NCBI RefSeq assembly: GCF_900103125.1
Contig: NZ_FNJV01000003.1
Span: forward strand, 1-64,000
From: Mucilaginibacter sp. OK268
Lineage (GTDB): Bacteria; Bacteroidota; Bacteroidia; Sphingobacteriales; Sphingobacteriaceae
Direction: 5' to 3'
DNA length: 64,000 bases
This document shows positions 39,701 to 48,247 of this stretch, piece after piece; within the stretch, counting starts at the first letter, position 1; each line of letters starts with the position of its first letter. The position numbers and the translations under genes were made by a program. The notes below the pieces were generated by a model, which was not told where the DNA came from, did not search any database, and was given only the letters and a program-made list of their open reading frames with translations.

Positions 39701-42328
39701 CAAACCAACCCTACCGAAGCGGCGATGCTGTCATTCACATCCGACAAAACCAGCTATAAAGTGGGCGAACAGGCAACATTAACCATACCGACTGCTGCCG
39801 ATGGTCGCGCGCTGATCAGCTTTGAAAATGGCAGCAAAGTTTTAAGAACCACCTGGATAGATACCAGGAAAGGGCAAACCCAATATCGCTTTACGGTTGA
39901 TGAAACCATGGCTCCTAACGTATTTGTGAACGTTACCTTATTGCAGAGGCATTCACAAACGGTTAACGATCTGCCCATACGTATGTATGGCGCTATCCCC
40001 TTACAGGTAGATAATCCGGAGACCATCCTGAAACCGGTGATCAGCATGCCTGATAAGATACGCCCCGAAACACAGTCGGCCATTACCGTATCCGAAGCAT
40101 CAGGCAAGGAAATGACCTATACCATTGCCATAGTTGACGAAGGCTTGCTGGATATCACCAATTTTAAAACGCCTAACCCGCATGAGGCTTTTTACGCCAG
40201 AGAAGCATTGGGTGTAAAAACCTGGGATCTGTTTGATTATGTGATAGGCGCTTTTGGTGGCGGTTTGGAACGTATTTTAAGTATTGGTGGTGATGGTAAC
40301 CTGGGTACCAACAAAAACGTGTCTGTAAACCGTTTTAAACCCGTTGTGAAATTCCTTGGGCCATTTCACCTTGACAAGGGCGAAAAGCAAACCACGCCCT
40401 TTAAACTGCCTCAATACGTAGGCTCTGTTAAGGCTATGGTAATTGCCGGGCACGATGGCAGCTATGGTTTTGCCGATAAAGCCGTCGCCGTTAAAAAGCC
40501 ACTCATGATATTAGCTACGTTACCACGTGTACTTGGCCCGACAGAAAAAGTGCAATTACCGGTTACCGTATTCGCTATGGAGCCTAATATTAAAACGGTT
40601 ACCGTATCTGTACAGTCAAACGCGTTCAGTAACCTGGCGGGTAATAATTCCAAAACGATAACCTTCGCTAAAACAGGCGATCAGCTGGTTACGTTTGATC
40701 TGGATGTGAAGGATTTTGTAGGTGTAGGTAACGTGAAGATCATAGCCAAAAGTGGTTCAGAAACTGCTGCTTATGATGTAGAGCTAAATGTACGCAATCC
40801 TAATCCGCCGGTAACCCGTGTATTGGAAAAGGAGCTTAAACCAGGCGAGATCTGGAATACAGCATATCAGGCTGTAGGTATTAGCGGCACCAATAAAAAC
40901 ACGCTCGAAATTGCTTCTATACCACCTTTGAACCTAAGCAAACGGCTCGATTACCTGATAGCCTATCCACATGGTTGTGTAGAGCAAACCACGTCTTCGG
41001 CATTCCCGCAATTGTATCTGGGGCAACTGCTCGACCTTTCACCTGTTCAGAGGGCTGAGGCAGAGCGAAATATTAAAGCAACCATCAACAGGCTCAATGG
41101 CTTCCAGGTACAGGGTGGCGGCTTGAGCTACTGGCCTGGTTATGGTGATGCGGATGAATGGGGAACCAATTATGCCGGACATTTTATGCTGGCAGCCCAG
41201 GCCAAAGGTTACAGCTTGCCTATTGGCTTTATTGAGCAATGGAAAAAATATCAAAAACAAAAAGCGCAAACCTGGGCACCTGATCCGCATAAATTTTATG
41301 GTGATGATCTGAACCAGGCCTATCGCCTGTATCTGCTGGCTTTAGCCAGTGCACCAGAATTGGGGGCTATGAACCGGCTTAAGGAGTTTAAATACTTAAG
41401 CATCGAAGCTAAATGGCGCCTGGCAGCAGCTTATAAACTTGCCGGGCAACCCGAAGCCGGTTTAAGAATGGTAACCAACTTGCCAACTACCATAAAACCA
41501 TATTACACCATGTACGGCACTTATGGATCTGATCTGCGCGATGAAGCCATGATCCTGGAAACCCTTACCCTGCTCGGGCAGCAGCAAAAGGCAGCCGGAT
41601 TGTTACGTACCGTAGCCGCAAGGTTATCACAGGACGATTGGTATAGTACCCAAACCACGGCCTATTCCCTTATTGCCATAGCGCAATATTGCGGGCAAAA
41701 TAAGGCCTCGGGCAAGCTTACTTTTAGCTATGATGGCGGAGTTTCAAAGGGGAGTATCAATTCGGCCTCTTATATGTGGCAGGCTGGTTTGGCTGCAAAC
41801 GGCGGGAAAGTGATGGTTAAGAACAACGGCACCAACAAGCTATATATAAGACTGATACAAAAAGGTCAGCCATCATCCGGCCTTGATGTGAAAACCTTTA
41901 TTGATCCGCAGGTGATGGAAATGAGGGTTGGTTACTTTACGATGGGCGGCAAACCCCTTGATCCAACAACATTAAAACAAGGTACCGATTTTGTAGCCCA
42001 GGTAAATATCAAAAATCCGGGAAGGCGTGGCCGCTACGATAATCTGGCGCTAACACAGATCTTCCCATCGGGTTGGGAAATACTGAACAGCCGGATGCTG
42101 AACAATGATGAGGTATTCAAATCGTCACCATCCGACTACAGGGATGTACGGGACGACCGGGTGAATACTTATTTTAGTTTGGTTGAAGGAAAAGAGGTTA
42201 CTTACTATGTGATGCTGAATGCCGCTTATGCCGGTCATTACTACTTACCTGCGGTGTATTGCGAGGCTATGTACAATAACTCCATCAATAGCCTGATTAA
42301 AGGACAATGGGTTGATGTAGTAAAGTAA
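36728..42328 (+). CDS. Bacterial alpha-2-macroglobulin family protein, thioester type
   Basis: 1866 residues. An N-terminal membrane anchor (IITIGTSLALILLVVYIIA, about residues 14-32), no lipobox, then a chain of macroglobulin domains. The region FIYGDRGVWRPGDSIYTSF is the MG2/MG3 signature near residue 640. The thioester motif HGCVEQTTS is intact (GCVEQ about residues 1416-1420), within the helical thioester domain. Such periplasmic proteins trap proteases and are often next to the peptidoglycan glycosyltransferase gene pbpC; here that partner is absent. An Asp/Asn/Tyr-rich insert near residues 475-500 (DDVYNEGEYYNDNSK) is unusual. Confidence 0.9.
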   Translation: MENGYTKFRRRKSIITIGTSLALILLVVYIIANGRKKAAVDPAFSKYIESYTTGVISKESTIRIRLAGQVQVTHQQNEQLSDDLFDLSPSVKGKAYWVDARTIEFKPAGKLEPEKSYTVDFDLGKLIEVPHKFDHFKFGFQVVKPDFNVSFNGLTTATNTSIDEMKLDGIIQTADTEDPALVEKLLTVNYDFPLKISWEHNTGTKAHHFKITGLKRQSNKVTPVTINWDGSSLNVDKKGNQHFDVPAIGDFRVLDIRAVQDNDQYVLVQFSDNILVGQELNGLISINNITDPAYTIDGSTVKLYSPENLEGNYSIVVNEGVENISHKKIIKTYTASVFFENRLPAVTIPGKGVILPDSGKLMMPFEAVNLNAVDVSIIKIYESNVPQYFQSNGFDGGQELRQVGKPVVQKTIRLDNDKGLNLNKKNRFMLDLDQMIRTEPGAIYRVVIGFRKEYSLYNCSIAGAGTKSSNGDDDVYNEGEYYNDNSKVNDEDDDFWSRYDNFYPDGYSWQDRNNACTPSYFTKERWATRNIIASNIGLIAKRGTNNSMLVAVTDILSAQPMGGVDLELLDYQKQVIYKTTSGGDGIVKFDLKRKPYLLVAKKGAQRGYLKLDDGSSLPLTRFNVGGEEVQSGLKGFIYGDRGVWRPGDSIYTSFILEDKLKTLPPDHPVQFELYDPNGKLYRRISKTTALDGFYSFHTATEISSPTGNWTAKVKVGGALFEKKIKVETIMPNRMKLSLSFGGAAELTKGNNANGKLSAQWLFGGAAQNLKAKVDAFLTPQTTSFKKYEDYVFDDPTLAFNTQTQTVFDGKLSADGVADVDANINVEKQAPGQLRANFLVKVFEPGGNFSIQQTTLPYNVYPGYVGIKTPQGSELSGMLVTDKDHQVDIADVDVHGIALTGARTVQLELYKVQWRWWWDQTGNETSNFTQDKYNKLIKAATVQVTNGHGKWTLRVPKADWGRYLIKVKDEQTGHSTGKFIYVDWPNWSERLQQTNPTEAAMLSFTSDKTSYKVGEQATLTIPTAADGRALISFENGSKVLRTTWIDTRKGQTQYRFTVDETMAPNVFVNVTLLQRHSQTVNDLPIRMYGAIPLQVDNPETILKPVISMPDKIRPETQSAITVSEASGKEMTYTIAIVDEGLLDITNFKTPNPHEAFYAREALGVKTWDLFDYVIGAFGGGLERILSIGGDGNLGTNKNVSVNRFKPVVKFLGPFHLDKGEKQTTPFKLPQYVGSVKAMVIAGHDGSYGFADKAVAVKKPLMILATLPRVLGPTEKVQLPVTVFAMEPNIKTVTVSVQSNAFSNLAGNNSKTITFAKTGDQLVTFDLDVKDFVGVGNVKIIAKSGSETAAYDVELNVRNPNPPVTRVLEKELKPGEIWNTAYQAVGISGTNKNTLEIASIPPLNLSKRLDYLIAYPHGCVEQTTSSAFPQLYLGQLLDLSPVQRAEAERNIKATINRLNGFQVQGGGLSYWPGYGDADEWGTNYAGHFMLAAQAKGYSLPIGFIEQWKKYQKQKAQTWAPDPHKFYGDDLNQAYRLYLLALASAPELGAMNRLKEFKYLSIEAKWRLAAAYKLAGQPEAGLRMVTNLPTTIKPYYTMYGTYGSDLRDEAMILETLTLLGQQQKAAGLLRTVAARLSQDDWYSTQTTAYSLIAIAQYCGQNKASGKLTFSYDGGVSKGSINSASYMWQAGLAANGGKVMVKNNGTNKLYIRLIQKGQPSSGLDVKTFIDPQVMEMRVGYFTMGGKPLDPTTLKQGTDFVAQVNIKNPGRRGRYDNLALTQIFPSGWEILNSRMLNNDEVFKSSPSDYRDVRDDRVNTYFSLVEGKEVTYYVMLNAAYAGHYYLPAVYCEAMYNNSINSLIKGQWVDVVK

Positions 42329-42341
42329 GGAAGATCATAAT

Positions 42342-42394
42342 ATCGAATGCTGAATAATGAATTTCCAATATCGAAATCATTATTCAACATTCGG
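42342..42394. repeat. Inverted repeat, CGAATGTTGAATAATGA family
   Basis: CGAATGCTGAATAATGAA on the left faces TCATTATTCAACATTCG on the right with a short AT-rich centre. Confidence 0.8.
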
Positions 42395-42605
42395 CGCCTG
42401 GCATTTAATGATATGGAATACATTGCTCCAGAGATGGTTAACACAGTTAACACATTACAAGATGATTAAATTGTTAACTAATTGATATTAAGGCGCATAA
42501 GTCAATATTAACCATAAAAAGTGTAAACCATGTAAACCCACTTTTTATAACAAAATGGGCCGCTTGTTTAGGGATTATGCTTAACCCATAAAGTATTTGC
42601 TCAAA

Positions 42606-42634
42606 AAAAGACCCGCTAAAATAGCGGGTCTTTT
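42606..42634. terminator. Bidirectional terminator
   Basis: AAAAGACCCGCTA (42606-42618) and TAGCGGGTCTTTT (42622-42634), perfect 13-bp stem, 3-base loop, T-run on both strands, between convergent genes. Confidence 0.9.
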
Positions 42635-42654
42635 AAAATAAGTGTTGTTTTTCC

Positions 42655-43257
42655 TTATAACGAGAATAACTTATAAGCCAACGCAAGACTAAAAACATTT
42701 ACACGCGTGTGTGAATTTCCATCACCGTAGGCAATCTTGTTTAAACCGCCTTCATAACGTAAATCAACAGAGAAACTGCTGATATCAACACCAGCGCCTA
42801 TCTGAAAGCCATAGTTGGCATCCTTATATCTTAAACTTGTGGCATCACTGGTGGCACCGGTAAGGCTCTGATCTTTGTTAACTGCAAATGATAGCACTGG
42901 GCCGCCATAAAAGCGACCACCTAAGCCAAAAGCACCTATTTTGCCACCAAATAATAATGGCACATCAATACTGGTGAATTTAGCGGTGTTTTCATTATTT
43001 AAATCATCCTTTATTCTGATGTTTTTGCCTGTAACATAAAGTTCTGGCTGAAAATTAAAGCCCAAACCACCAACCCTGGCCCAAACACCGGCAAGATAAC
43101 CTGCGCGATTGCTGTTATTAAATATGCCGCTTGATGGGAACGCAGTATAATTTAAACCGCCTTTTACTCCAAATGAAAAGTTGGGTATTATTTGGGCAGA
43201 AACAATACCGATAGTGAATAAGCAGATACTTAAAGTTAAAATAATTGTTTTTTTCAT
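42655..43257 (-). CDS. Outer membrane beta-barrel protein (PorT-like)
   Basis: 200 residues with a signal peptide (MKKTIILTLSICLFTIGIVSAQ). The mature part alternates short beta strands with glycine turns (FSFGVKGGLNYTAF, GAFGLGGRFYGGPVLSFAV, DISSFSVDLRYEGGLNK, VFSLALAYKLF) and ends in Leu after aromatic residues, fitting an eight-strand outer membrane barrel of the OMP_b-brl_2 type. Function unknown. Its own terminator lies just downstream. Confidence 0.82.
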   Translation of the reverse strand: MKKTIILTLSICLFTIGIVSAQIIPNFSFGVKGGLNYTAFPSSGIFNNSNRAGYLAGVWARVGGLGFNFQPELYVTGKNIRIKDDLNNENTAKFTSIDVPLLFGGKIGAFGLGGRFYGGPVLSFAVNKDQSLTGATSDATSLRYKDANYGFQIGAGVDISSFSVDLRYEGGLNKIAYGDGNSHTRVNVFSLALAYKLFSL

Positions 43258-43331
43258 GTTTTAGAGTTGTTTTTAAATGATTGATGTAAATACGTTAAAG
43301 CTATTTTAAACGGACGGTTATATAATTAGCA

Positions 43332-43385
43332 ATATCCGGCTCATAATGTTTTATAATTTCATACAAAACGTTATGAGCCGGATAT
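43332..43385. repeat. Long hairpin ATATCCGGCTCATAA family
   Basis: ATATCCGGCTCATAA (43332-43346) is mirrored at 43371-43385, and the pairing continues inward with TGTTTT and AAAACG (one G-U) to a 21-bp stem. It is in the gap between two minus-strand genes; no U-run. Confidence 0.85.
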
Positions 43386-43445
43386 CAGGATTTAAAATCT
43401 AAGAATAAAAGTATAAATTTTTTGCAGAATCAGTGTAATTCTATT

Positions 43446-44876
43446 TTACCAGGATAGTCGCCCCATATAGTAATCAAGCACCTTATTATAAATATAACAA
43501 TCGTAGCGGGCGTTAATGAGATTGATATTAGCCTTGTCAAAGTTATTTTTGGCTACTACAAAATCAACTGAAGTAAGTACTCCGGCATTGAAACGGATCT
43601 CGGCCGTTCTGAATGATTCCTTATATGCTTTAACCTGCTCTACCAATACATTGTACCTATTATAAGCCAAGGTCATGTTCACATAAGCTTGTTCAACACT
43701 CTGGCGTAAAACATTCTTGGTATTTTCTTCTACATATTTTGATTCCTGCAGATCAATTTTAGCAAGCTTTACCTTATTACGGTTTTGGAAATAGTTTAAA
43801 ATCGGAATCTTTAAGCTGACACCAAATTGCGTACTATAGTTATTTTTAAACTGGTCATAATAACCGATGTTTTTGAAGGTATTATCATACTGCGTTGTAT
43901 AAACTGTGCTTTTGCCTGTAGGCGTATTGACAAACTGCTTGGTGGGTACAATTGATGAATCGCTAACCGTAGAATTTTGTGCAGCACTTGAATAATTTGT
44001 GGTTACTCCTCCAAATAGGGAGATGCTGGGTGATAAGGCCCCTTTGGCAACCTTTACACCTTTTTCGGCGCTTTGCCGCCTTAGTTCAGCCGCTTTTATA
44101 TAGGCCAGTTGTTTTAACGCGGTATCAAATACCTGATCGGCATTTTCACCGGTTTGTTTAGCAACATCCTGCACACTTATGGGTTCCAGTTTAAGGTTTC
44201 TGTTGTAAGGAATATTTAGGATCTGCACCAGGCTTAATTTTGATGCTTCCAGGTTATTTTTAGTATTCACCAAATTAAGTTCATTATCACCATACGTACC
44301 TTTTAGGTCATAAAGGTCTGAGGGTAGTTTATTAGCACCATCCTTTTCTAATATCTCCAGCCTTTCAACTTGCTTTTTGGATACATCAAGCTGATTATAA
44401 GCTTGAGCCAATAGTTCCGTATTATCCAAAACTAAAAGATAAGCGGTTATCACGTTAATAGTTACCTGATCTTTTGCCTGTTGAAAATCCATCTTACCGG
44501 CCTGATAAGCCAATGATGTTTGTTTAATAGCATTTAAGTTCTGCAGACCGCTAAACAAGGTTAAGTTGGCATTTAAGCTATAATTGCCAGATGTATATGA
44601 TTGCGTTACATAACTGTTTGTAAAAGGGTTGATACTACGCCCGCTGTTGAGGCTATGATCCACCTGCCCGTTTAATGATGGCAACAGGTTGTCTTTGGCC
44701 TGAGTATAACCTACCTGTAAGCGCTGCATTTGAAGCGCATTTTGTTGTACTGTCAGGTTATTTTTTATAGCAATATCAATACATTGCCTTATAGTGGTCA
44801 GCGTATCTGTTTGAGCTTGTGCATTGGTGGCCGATATTACCATCAAACCAAAAAATATAAATTTAAAGTATCGCAT
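43446..44876 (-). CDS. TolC-family outer membrane efflux protein
   Basis: 476 residues with a signal peptide (FFGLMVISATNAQA). Two repeated OEP halves with long helices: TLTTIRQCIDIAIKNNLTVQQN, LNLVNTKNNLEASKLSLVQIL and RFNAGVLTSVDFVVAKNNFDKANINLI (read in parts). It provides the outer-membrane channel for a tripartite exporter. The ATPase gene 11 bases upstream and the permease row beyond it are the likely partners, but no membrane fusion (HlyD-type) protein gene is in view. Confidence 0.9.
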   Translation of the reverse strand: MRYFKFIFFGLMVISATNAQAQTDTLTTIRQCIDIAIKNNLTVQQNALQMQRLQVGYTQAKDNLLPSLNGQVDHSLNSGRSINPFTNSYVTQSYTSGNYSLNANLTLFSGLQNLNAIKQTSLAYQAGKMDFQQAKDQVTINVITAYLLVLDNTELLAQAYNQLDVSKKQVERLEILEKDGANKLPSDLYDLKGTYGDNELNLVNTKNNLEASKLSLVQILNIPYNRNLKLEPISVQDVAKQTGENADQVFDTALKQLAYIKAAELRRQSAEKGVKVAKGALSPSISLFGGVTTNYSSAAQNSTVSDSSIVPTKQFVNTPTGKSTVYTTQYDNTFKNIGYYDQFKNNYSTQFGVSLKIPILNYFQNRNKVKLAKIDLQESKYVEENTKNVLRQSVEQAYVNMTLAYNRYNVLVEQVKAYKESFRTAEIRFNAGVLTSVDFVVAKNNFDKANINLINARYDCYIYNKVLDYYMGRLSW

Positions 44877-44887
44877 TATTAATATGA

Positions 44888-45565
44888 TCAGAGTTGTTTT
44901 GAAGATTCGATTTTACCATCTAAAAGATTAATGATACGCGAACCGTATTCGGCATTTTTTTCGGAGTGCGTTACCTGAATAATAGTAACCCCATCTTCTT
45001 TGTTCAGTTTACGGAACAGTTCCATAATCTCCTCCCCTTGTTTGGAATTTAGGTTACCGGTAGGCTCATCGGCCAGTAACAACTTGGGTTTGGCTATTAG
45101 CGCACGGGCTATTCCTACTAATTGCTGTTGTCCGCCGGATAATTGCGCAGGAAAAAGATCTTTTTTACCTACAATATTAAAACGGTCTAATATATCGGCC
45201 ACCATGGCTTTACGCTCAGAACCTTTAAAATCCTGATAAATTAGTGGTGTTTCGATATTTTCATAAACGGTGAGCTCGTCAATTAAATGGTATGCCTGAA
45301 ACACAAAGCCAACATATTGCTTATATAATGCGGAACGCTGTTTTTCTTTAAGCTGATGTACTGCCTGACCGGCAAAGTAATGATATCCTTCGGATGGCTC
45401 ATCAAGCATACCGATGATGTTAAGTAATGATGATTTACCCGAGCCCGATGGGCCCATAATAGATACGAATTCGCCTTCATCTATTTCAAGGCTAAGATCA
45501 TTAAGAACAAAATTTTTAAGTCCGCTTACCTGGTAATATTTCGAAATATGTTGGAGTGATAACAT
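44888..45565 (-). CDS. ABC transporter ATP-binding protein (LolD/MacB type)
   Basis: 225 residues. Walker A GPSGSGKSSLLNIIG (38-45 core), Q-loop VGFVFQAYHLIDELTV, signature LSGGQQQLVGIARAL, Walker B LLLADEPTGNLNS and the switch His in IIQVTHSEKNA. This class pairs with FtsX/MacB permeases for lipoprotein, peptide or stress-related export. It is the only ATPase gene beside eight permease genes. It begins a transcription unit with the TolC-like gene, with a 39-base conserved element and TTTGGTATAT upstream (45645-45744). Confidence 0.93.
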   Translation of the reverse strand: MLSLQHISKYYQVSGLKNFVLNDLSLEIDEGEFVSIMGPSGSGKSSLLNIIGMLDEPSEGYHYFAGQAVHQLKEKQRSALYKQYVGFVFQAYHLIDELTVYENIETPLIYQDFKGSERKAMVADILDRFNIVGKKDLFPAQLSGGQQQLVGIARALIAKPKLLLADEPTGNLNSKQGEEIMELFRKLNKEDGVTIIQVTHSEKNAEYGSRIINLLDGKIESSKQL

Positions 45566-45644
45566 TTTAAATGATTGTTTTGGTTGGTATGTATAAGTTT
45601 TTGTTTAAAAATATCAATTCATTTGATTCAATCAAGTATCAATA

Positions 45645-45744
45645 ATATACCAAACTTTTAACATATTAAAAATCAATACATTATAGCAATCTATCACATA
45701 AATACTGTTCGCTTATGTAACACGGAGCGTACGGTTATGATACA
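45645..45744 (-). promoter_or_regulatory. Upstream element plus promoter-like box, ATPase/tolC unit
   Basis: Minus strand: TGTATCATAACCGTAC, 7 bases, GTTACA, 4 bases, CGAACA (plus 45706-45744), then 51 bases on TTTGGTATAT (45645-45654). The same blocks with the same internal spacing occur at 57945-58043. Enhancer-type site plus a sigma-54 -24-like TTGGTAT is one reading, although the -12 GC is missing. Confidence 0.55.
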
Positions 45745-45747
45745 ATA

Positions 45748-45807
45748 GAAAAGCCGAAAGCTTAAGGCAGAAAGCTAAAAGTCTCCCTGTCTTAAGCTTT
45801 CGGCTTT
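45748..45807. repeat. Hairpin repeat, AAGCCGAAAGCTTAAG family
   Basis: AAAAGCCGAAAGCTTAAG on the left faces CTTAAGCTTTCGGCTTT on the right, with AGAAAGCTAAAAG words between. It lies just after the first permease gene and may end its transcript. Confidence 0.8.
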
Positions 45808-45811
45808 ACGT

Positions 45812-48184
45812 TTATTCGCTTCTTAAACTTTTAACTGGATTAGCTACCGCCGCCTTAATAGCCTGGAAACTTATGGTTAAAAGTGTGATCAGTACTGCGC
45901 TTATTGCCGAAACAAGAAAAACTCCGGGCCCGATACTTACGCGGTAGTCATATTTTTGCAACCAATTTTGTAAAAAATATAAAGCCAGTGGTGATGCGAT
46001 CACGCAGCTAATGATAACCAGCAATACAAAATCTTTGGAGAGCAGGAACCACAATTGACTCACAGTAGCGCCTAAGACTTTACGTACGCCAATCTCTTTG
46101 GTACGCTGTTCTGCTATATACGCAGCCAAGCCAAACAAGCCAAGGCACGATATAAAAATAGCCAAACCGGCAAATATCCCTGATAATTTTCCTATCAACA
46201 CCTCTTGACTGAATTTTCGGTTATAATCATCGTCGACAAACCGGTAAGTAAAAGGATAAGCCGGATTGTATTTTGCAAAGATCTGACCGATTTTTTCAAT
46301 TGCATCGTGAGGGTTTACACCTTTGGCCAGGCGGTAAATCAAATTTGATGAAGGATTGCTGTGATAAACAAACATGGTCGGATCTGCTTTGGCAAATGGC
46401 GAGATCATCAATGCATCCTTTACAACTCCAATTATCCTTATTCGGCTACCGCTATGAGTGATTATTTGATTAATCGGATCTTTTAATCTCAAACGCTTAA
46501 TTGCTGCCTCATTAAAGATCACATTTAAGGTATCAGATGCCACATAATTATAATCCCGGCCTCCTGACATGCGCATACCCAATGTTTTAAAATAGTCGGC
46601 AGTTATATCAATAACTCCCATTTCAACGGTTTCGCCTGCCTGTTTTCCTGGCCATTGATCCAGGTCGTTGTGCATCCCAACATCGGTAGCAGGGCTCGAA
46701 GCAGTGGCCATACTTTCAACCACCCCGGTTTGCAGCAGATCATTTTTAAGAGCAAGATAGTTTTTACCTAAATCGTCATTGGAGTTGGTGGTTAACAAGC
46801 GATTGATATTATAACCCGTCGGTCTATTTTTGGCATACTGTATCTGCCGGTAAATAACTACCGTGCTTATGATAAGCGCAATAGAACAGCTAAACTGCAT
46901 TACCACTAAAATTTTTCTTGATAATGATGCTGAACGACCTACTTGTATAGTTCCCTTTAATACCTTAACCGGATTGAATGAGGACAAATAAAAGGCTGGC
47001 CTGCTGCCTGCAATAAGTGCCGTGAAGAACACGCAAGCCATCATAACCAACCAAAAAGTAATGCTACTAAATGGAATACGGATCACCGTACCGGTAAGTG
47101 CATTAAATGGCGCCAATGCTATTTGTACAAAAAGTATAGCGCATAAAAAAGATATGAAAGTAGTTAGTGTCGATTCTGTTAAAAATTGGAATATAAGGTG
47201 TTTGCGCTGCGAACCTATTGCCTTACGAATGCCCACTTCTCGTGCCCTCTTCTCGGAGCGTGCTGTGGTTAAATTGATAAAGTTAACACATGCTATCAAT
47301 AGAACCAGGATTCCAATAATGCTAAAAATGCGGATATACTCAATAAAACCACCACTGGCTATTCCATTTTTATACTCTGAGTATAAGTGCCAGTCTTGCA
47401 TCAGTTGCATGATAACATCAGAGTTTTTGGCATTGACATTATTCTCTCCTTTCTCTATGTTTTTAATTTTAGGAGCAACTTGCGTGTATGCAATACCTGG
47501 TTTAAGTTTAACATAGATGGAAAATGCATTGAAACCAAAACTATCATGGGCGCCCTTTATCCATGGCTGAGTTTGCTCTGCAAAACTAAAAGGTATAATA
47601 TACTTTATAAATTGCATTACCGAATTGGAAGGCACGTCTTTTATAACCCCTGTTACCTTTAAATTATATGCGTTATCAATTTTAACCACTCGATTGATCA
47701 CATTATCGGTACCAAATAAAGCTATAGCAGTAGCTTGGGTGAGTACTATAGAATAAGGATCCCTTAAAGATTCACCAGCACTACCATGTAACATAGGGTA
47801 TCGAAACATCTTCAAAAAGTCACTTCCAGTTTCTATCCCTTCCATATAGAACTTTTTATTACCAACCATTAAACCATGCGAGCTGCCGCCGTCGGATTCA
47901 GCCACATATTCAATTTCGGGAATATTACTCCGGAGAGTATACGCTAATTTGAGCGATGTTGTGCTAAATGTAAGCGTTTCACCATTACTATTAAAGTTGC
48001 GCCTAACCTGGTATAATCTATCCGAATCGGGTAAAAACTTGTCATATGAATACTCATTTTTTACCCATAAGGCTATGAGTAATGCAACCGCCATCCCAGC
48101 AGCCAGCCCAAGTATATTTATAGCACTGTAAGCTTTATTGCCCACCAAGTTGCGCCAGGCTATTTTTAAATAATTTTTGATCAT
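45812..48184 (-). CDS. FtsX/MacB-type ABC permease, array member 1
   Basis: 790 residues. Start MIKNYLKIAWRNLVGNKAY with the first membrane span INILGLAAGMAVALLIALWV; periplasmic MacB-like domain; three spans around EYIRIFSIIGILVLLIACVNFINL followed by REVGIRKAIGSQRKHL; a second periplasmic domain; three final spans after KEIGVRKVLGATVSQL; end NPVKSLRSE. The doubled FtsX organisation makes each chain a full permease. It closely resembles member 3 (same KAIGSQR and CVIASP blocks), so one is probably a copy of the other. It is the last gene of the row before the ATPase unit. Confidence 0.92.
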   Translation of the reverse strand: MIKNYLKIAWRNLVGNKAYSAINILGLAAGMAVALLIALWVKNEYSYDKFLPDSDRLYQVRRNFNSNGETLTFSTTSLKLAYTLRSNIPEIEYVAESDGGSSHGLMVGNKKFYMEGIETGSDFLKMFRYPMLHGSAGESLRDPYSIVLTQATAIALFGTDNVINRVVKIDNAYNLKVTGVIKDVPSNSVMQFIKYIIPFSFAEQTQPWIKGAHDSFGFNAFSIYVKLKPGIAYTQVAPKIKNIEKGENNVNAKNSDVIMQLMQDWHLYSEYKNGIASGGFIEYIRIFSIIGILVLLIACVNFINLTTARSEKRAREVGIRKAIGSQRKHLIFQFLTESTLTTFISFLCAILFVQIALAPFNALTGTVIRIPFSSITFWLVMMACVFFTALIAGSRPAFYLSSFNPVKVLKGTIQVGRSASLSRKILVVMQFSCSIALIISTVVIYRQIQYAKNRPTGYNINRLLTTNSNDDLGKNYLALKNDLLQTGVVESMATASSPATDVGMHNDLDQWPGKQAGETVEMGVIDITADYFKTLGMRMSGGRDYNYVASDTLNVIFNEAAIKRLRLKDPINQIITHSGSRIRIIGVVKDALMISPFAKADPTMFVYHSNPSSNLIYRLAKGVNPHDAIEKIGQIFAKYNPAYPFTYRFVDDDYNRKFSQEVLIGKLSGIFAGLAIFISCLGLFGLAAYIAEQRTKEIGVRKVLGATVSQLWFLLSKDFVLLVIISCVIASPLALYFLQNWLQKYDYRVSIGPGVFLVSAISAVLITLLTISFQAIKAAVANPVKSLRSE

Positions 48185-48247
48185 ATTTTTGAAAATTCGA
48201 AACCCTATGTGCTAAATCCTAAACTAATAAGAACCTTTTATTCTCTA

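Larger units (their letters stand above)
42329..42654. other. 326-base gene-free region after the macroglobulin gene
   Basis: It holds a palindromic repeat (42342-42394), a tandem 9-mer GTTAACACA twice (42437-42454), a GTGTAAACC/ATGTAAACCC pair (about 42521-42538) and the terminator at 42606-42634. No gene is visible. Confidence 0.7.

Noticed and set aside
45625..45660. Full sigma-54 promoter call at TTTGGTATAT
   Set aside because: The -24-like part fits but the -12 GC is missing in both copies, so I report only a promoter-like box.
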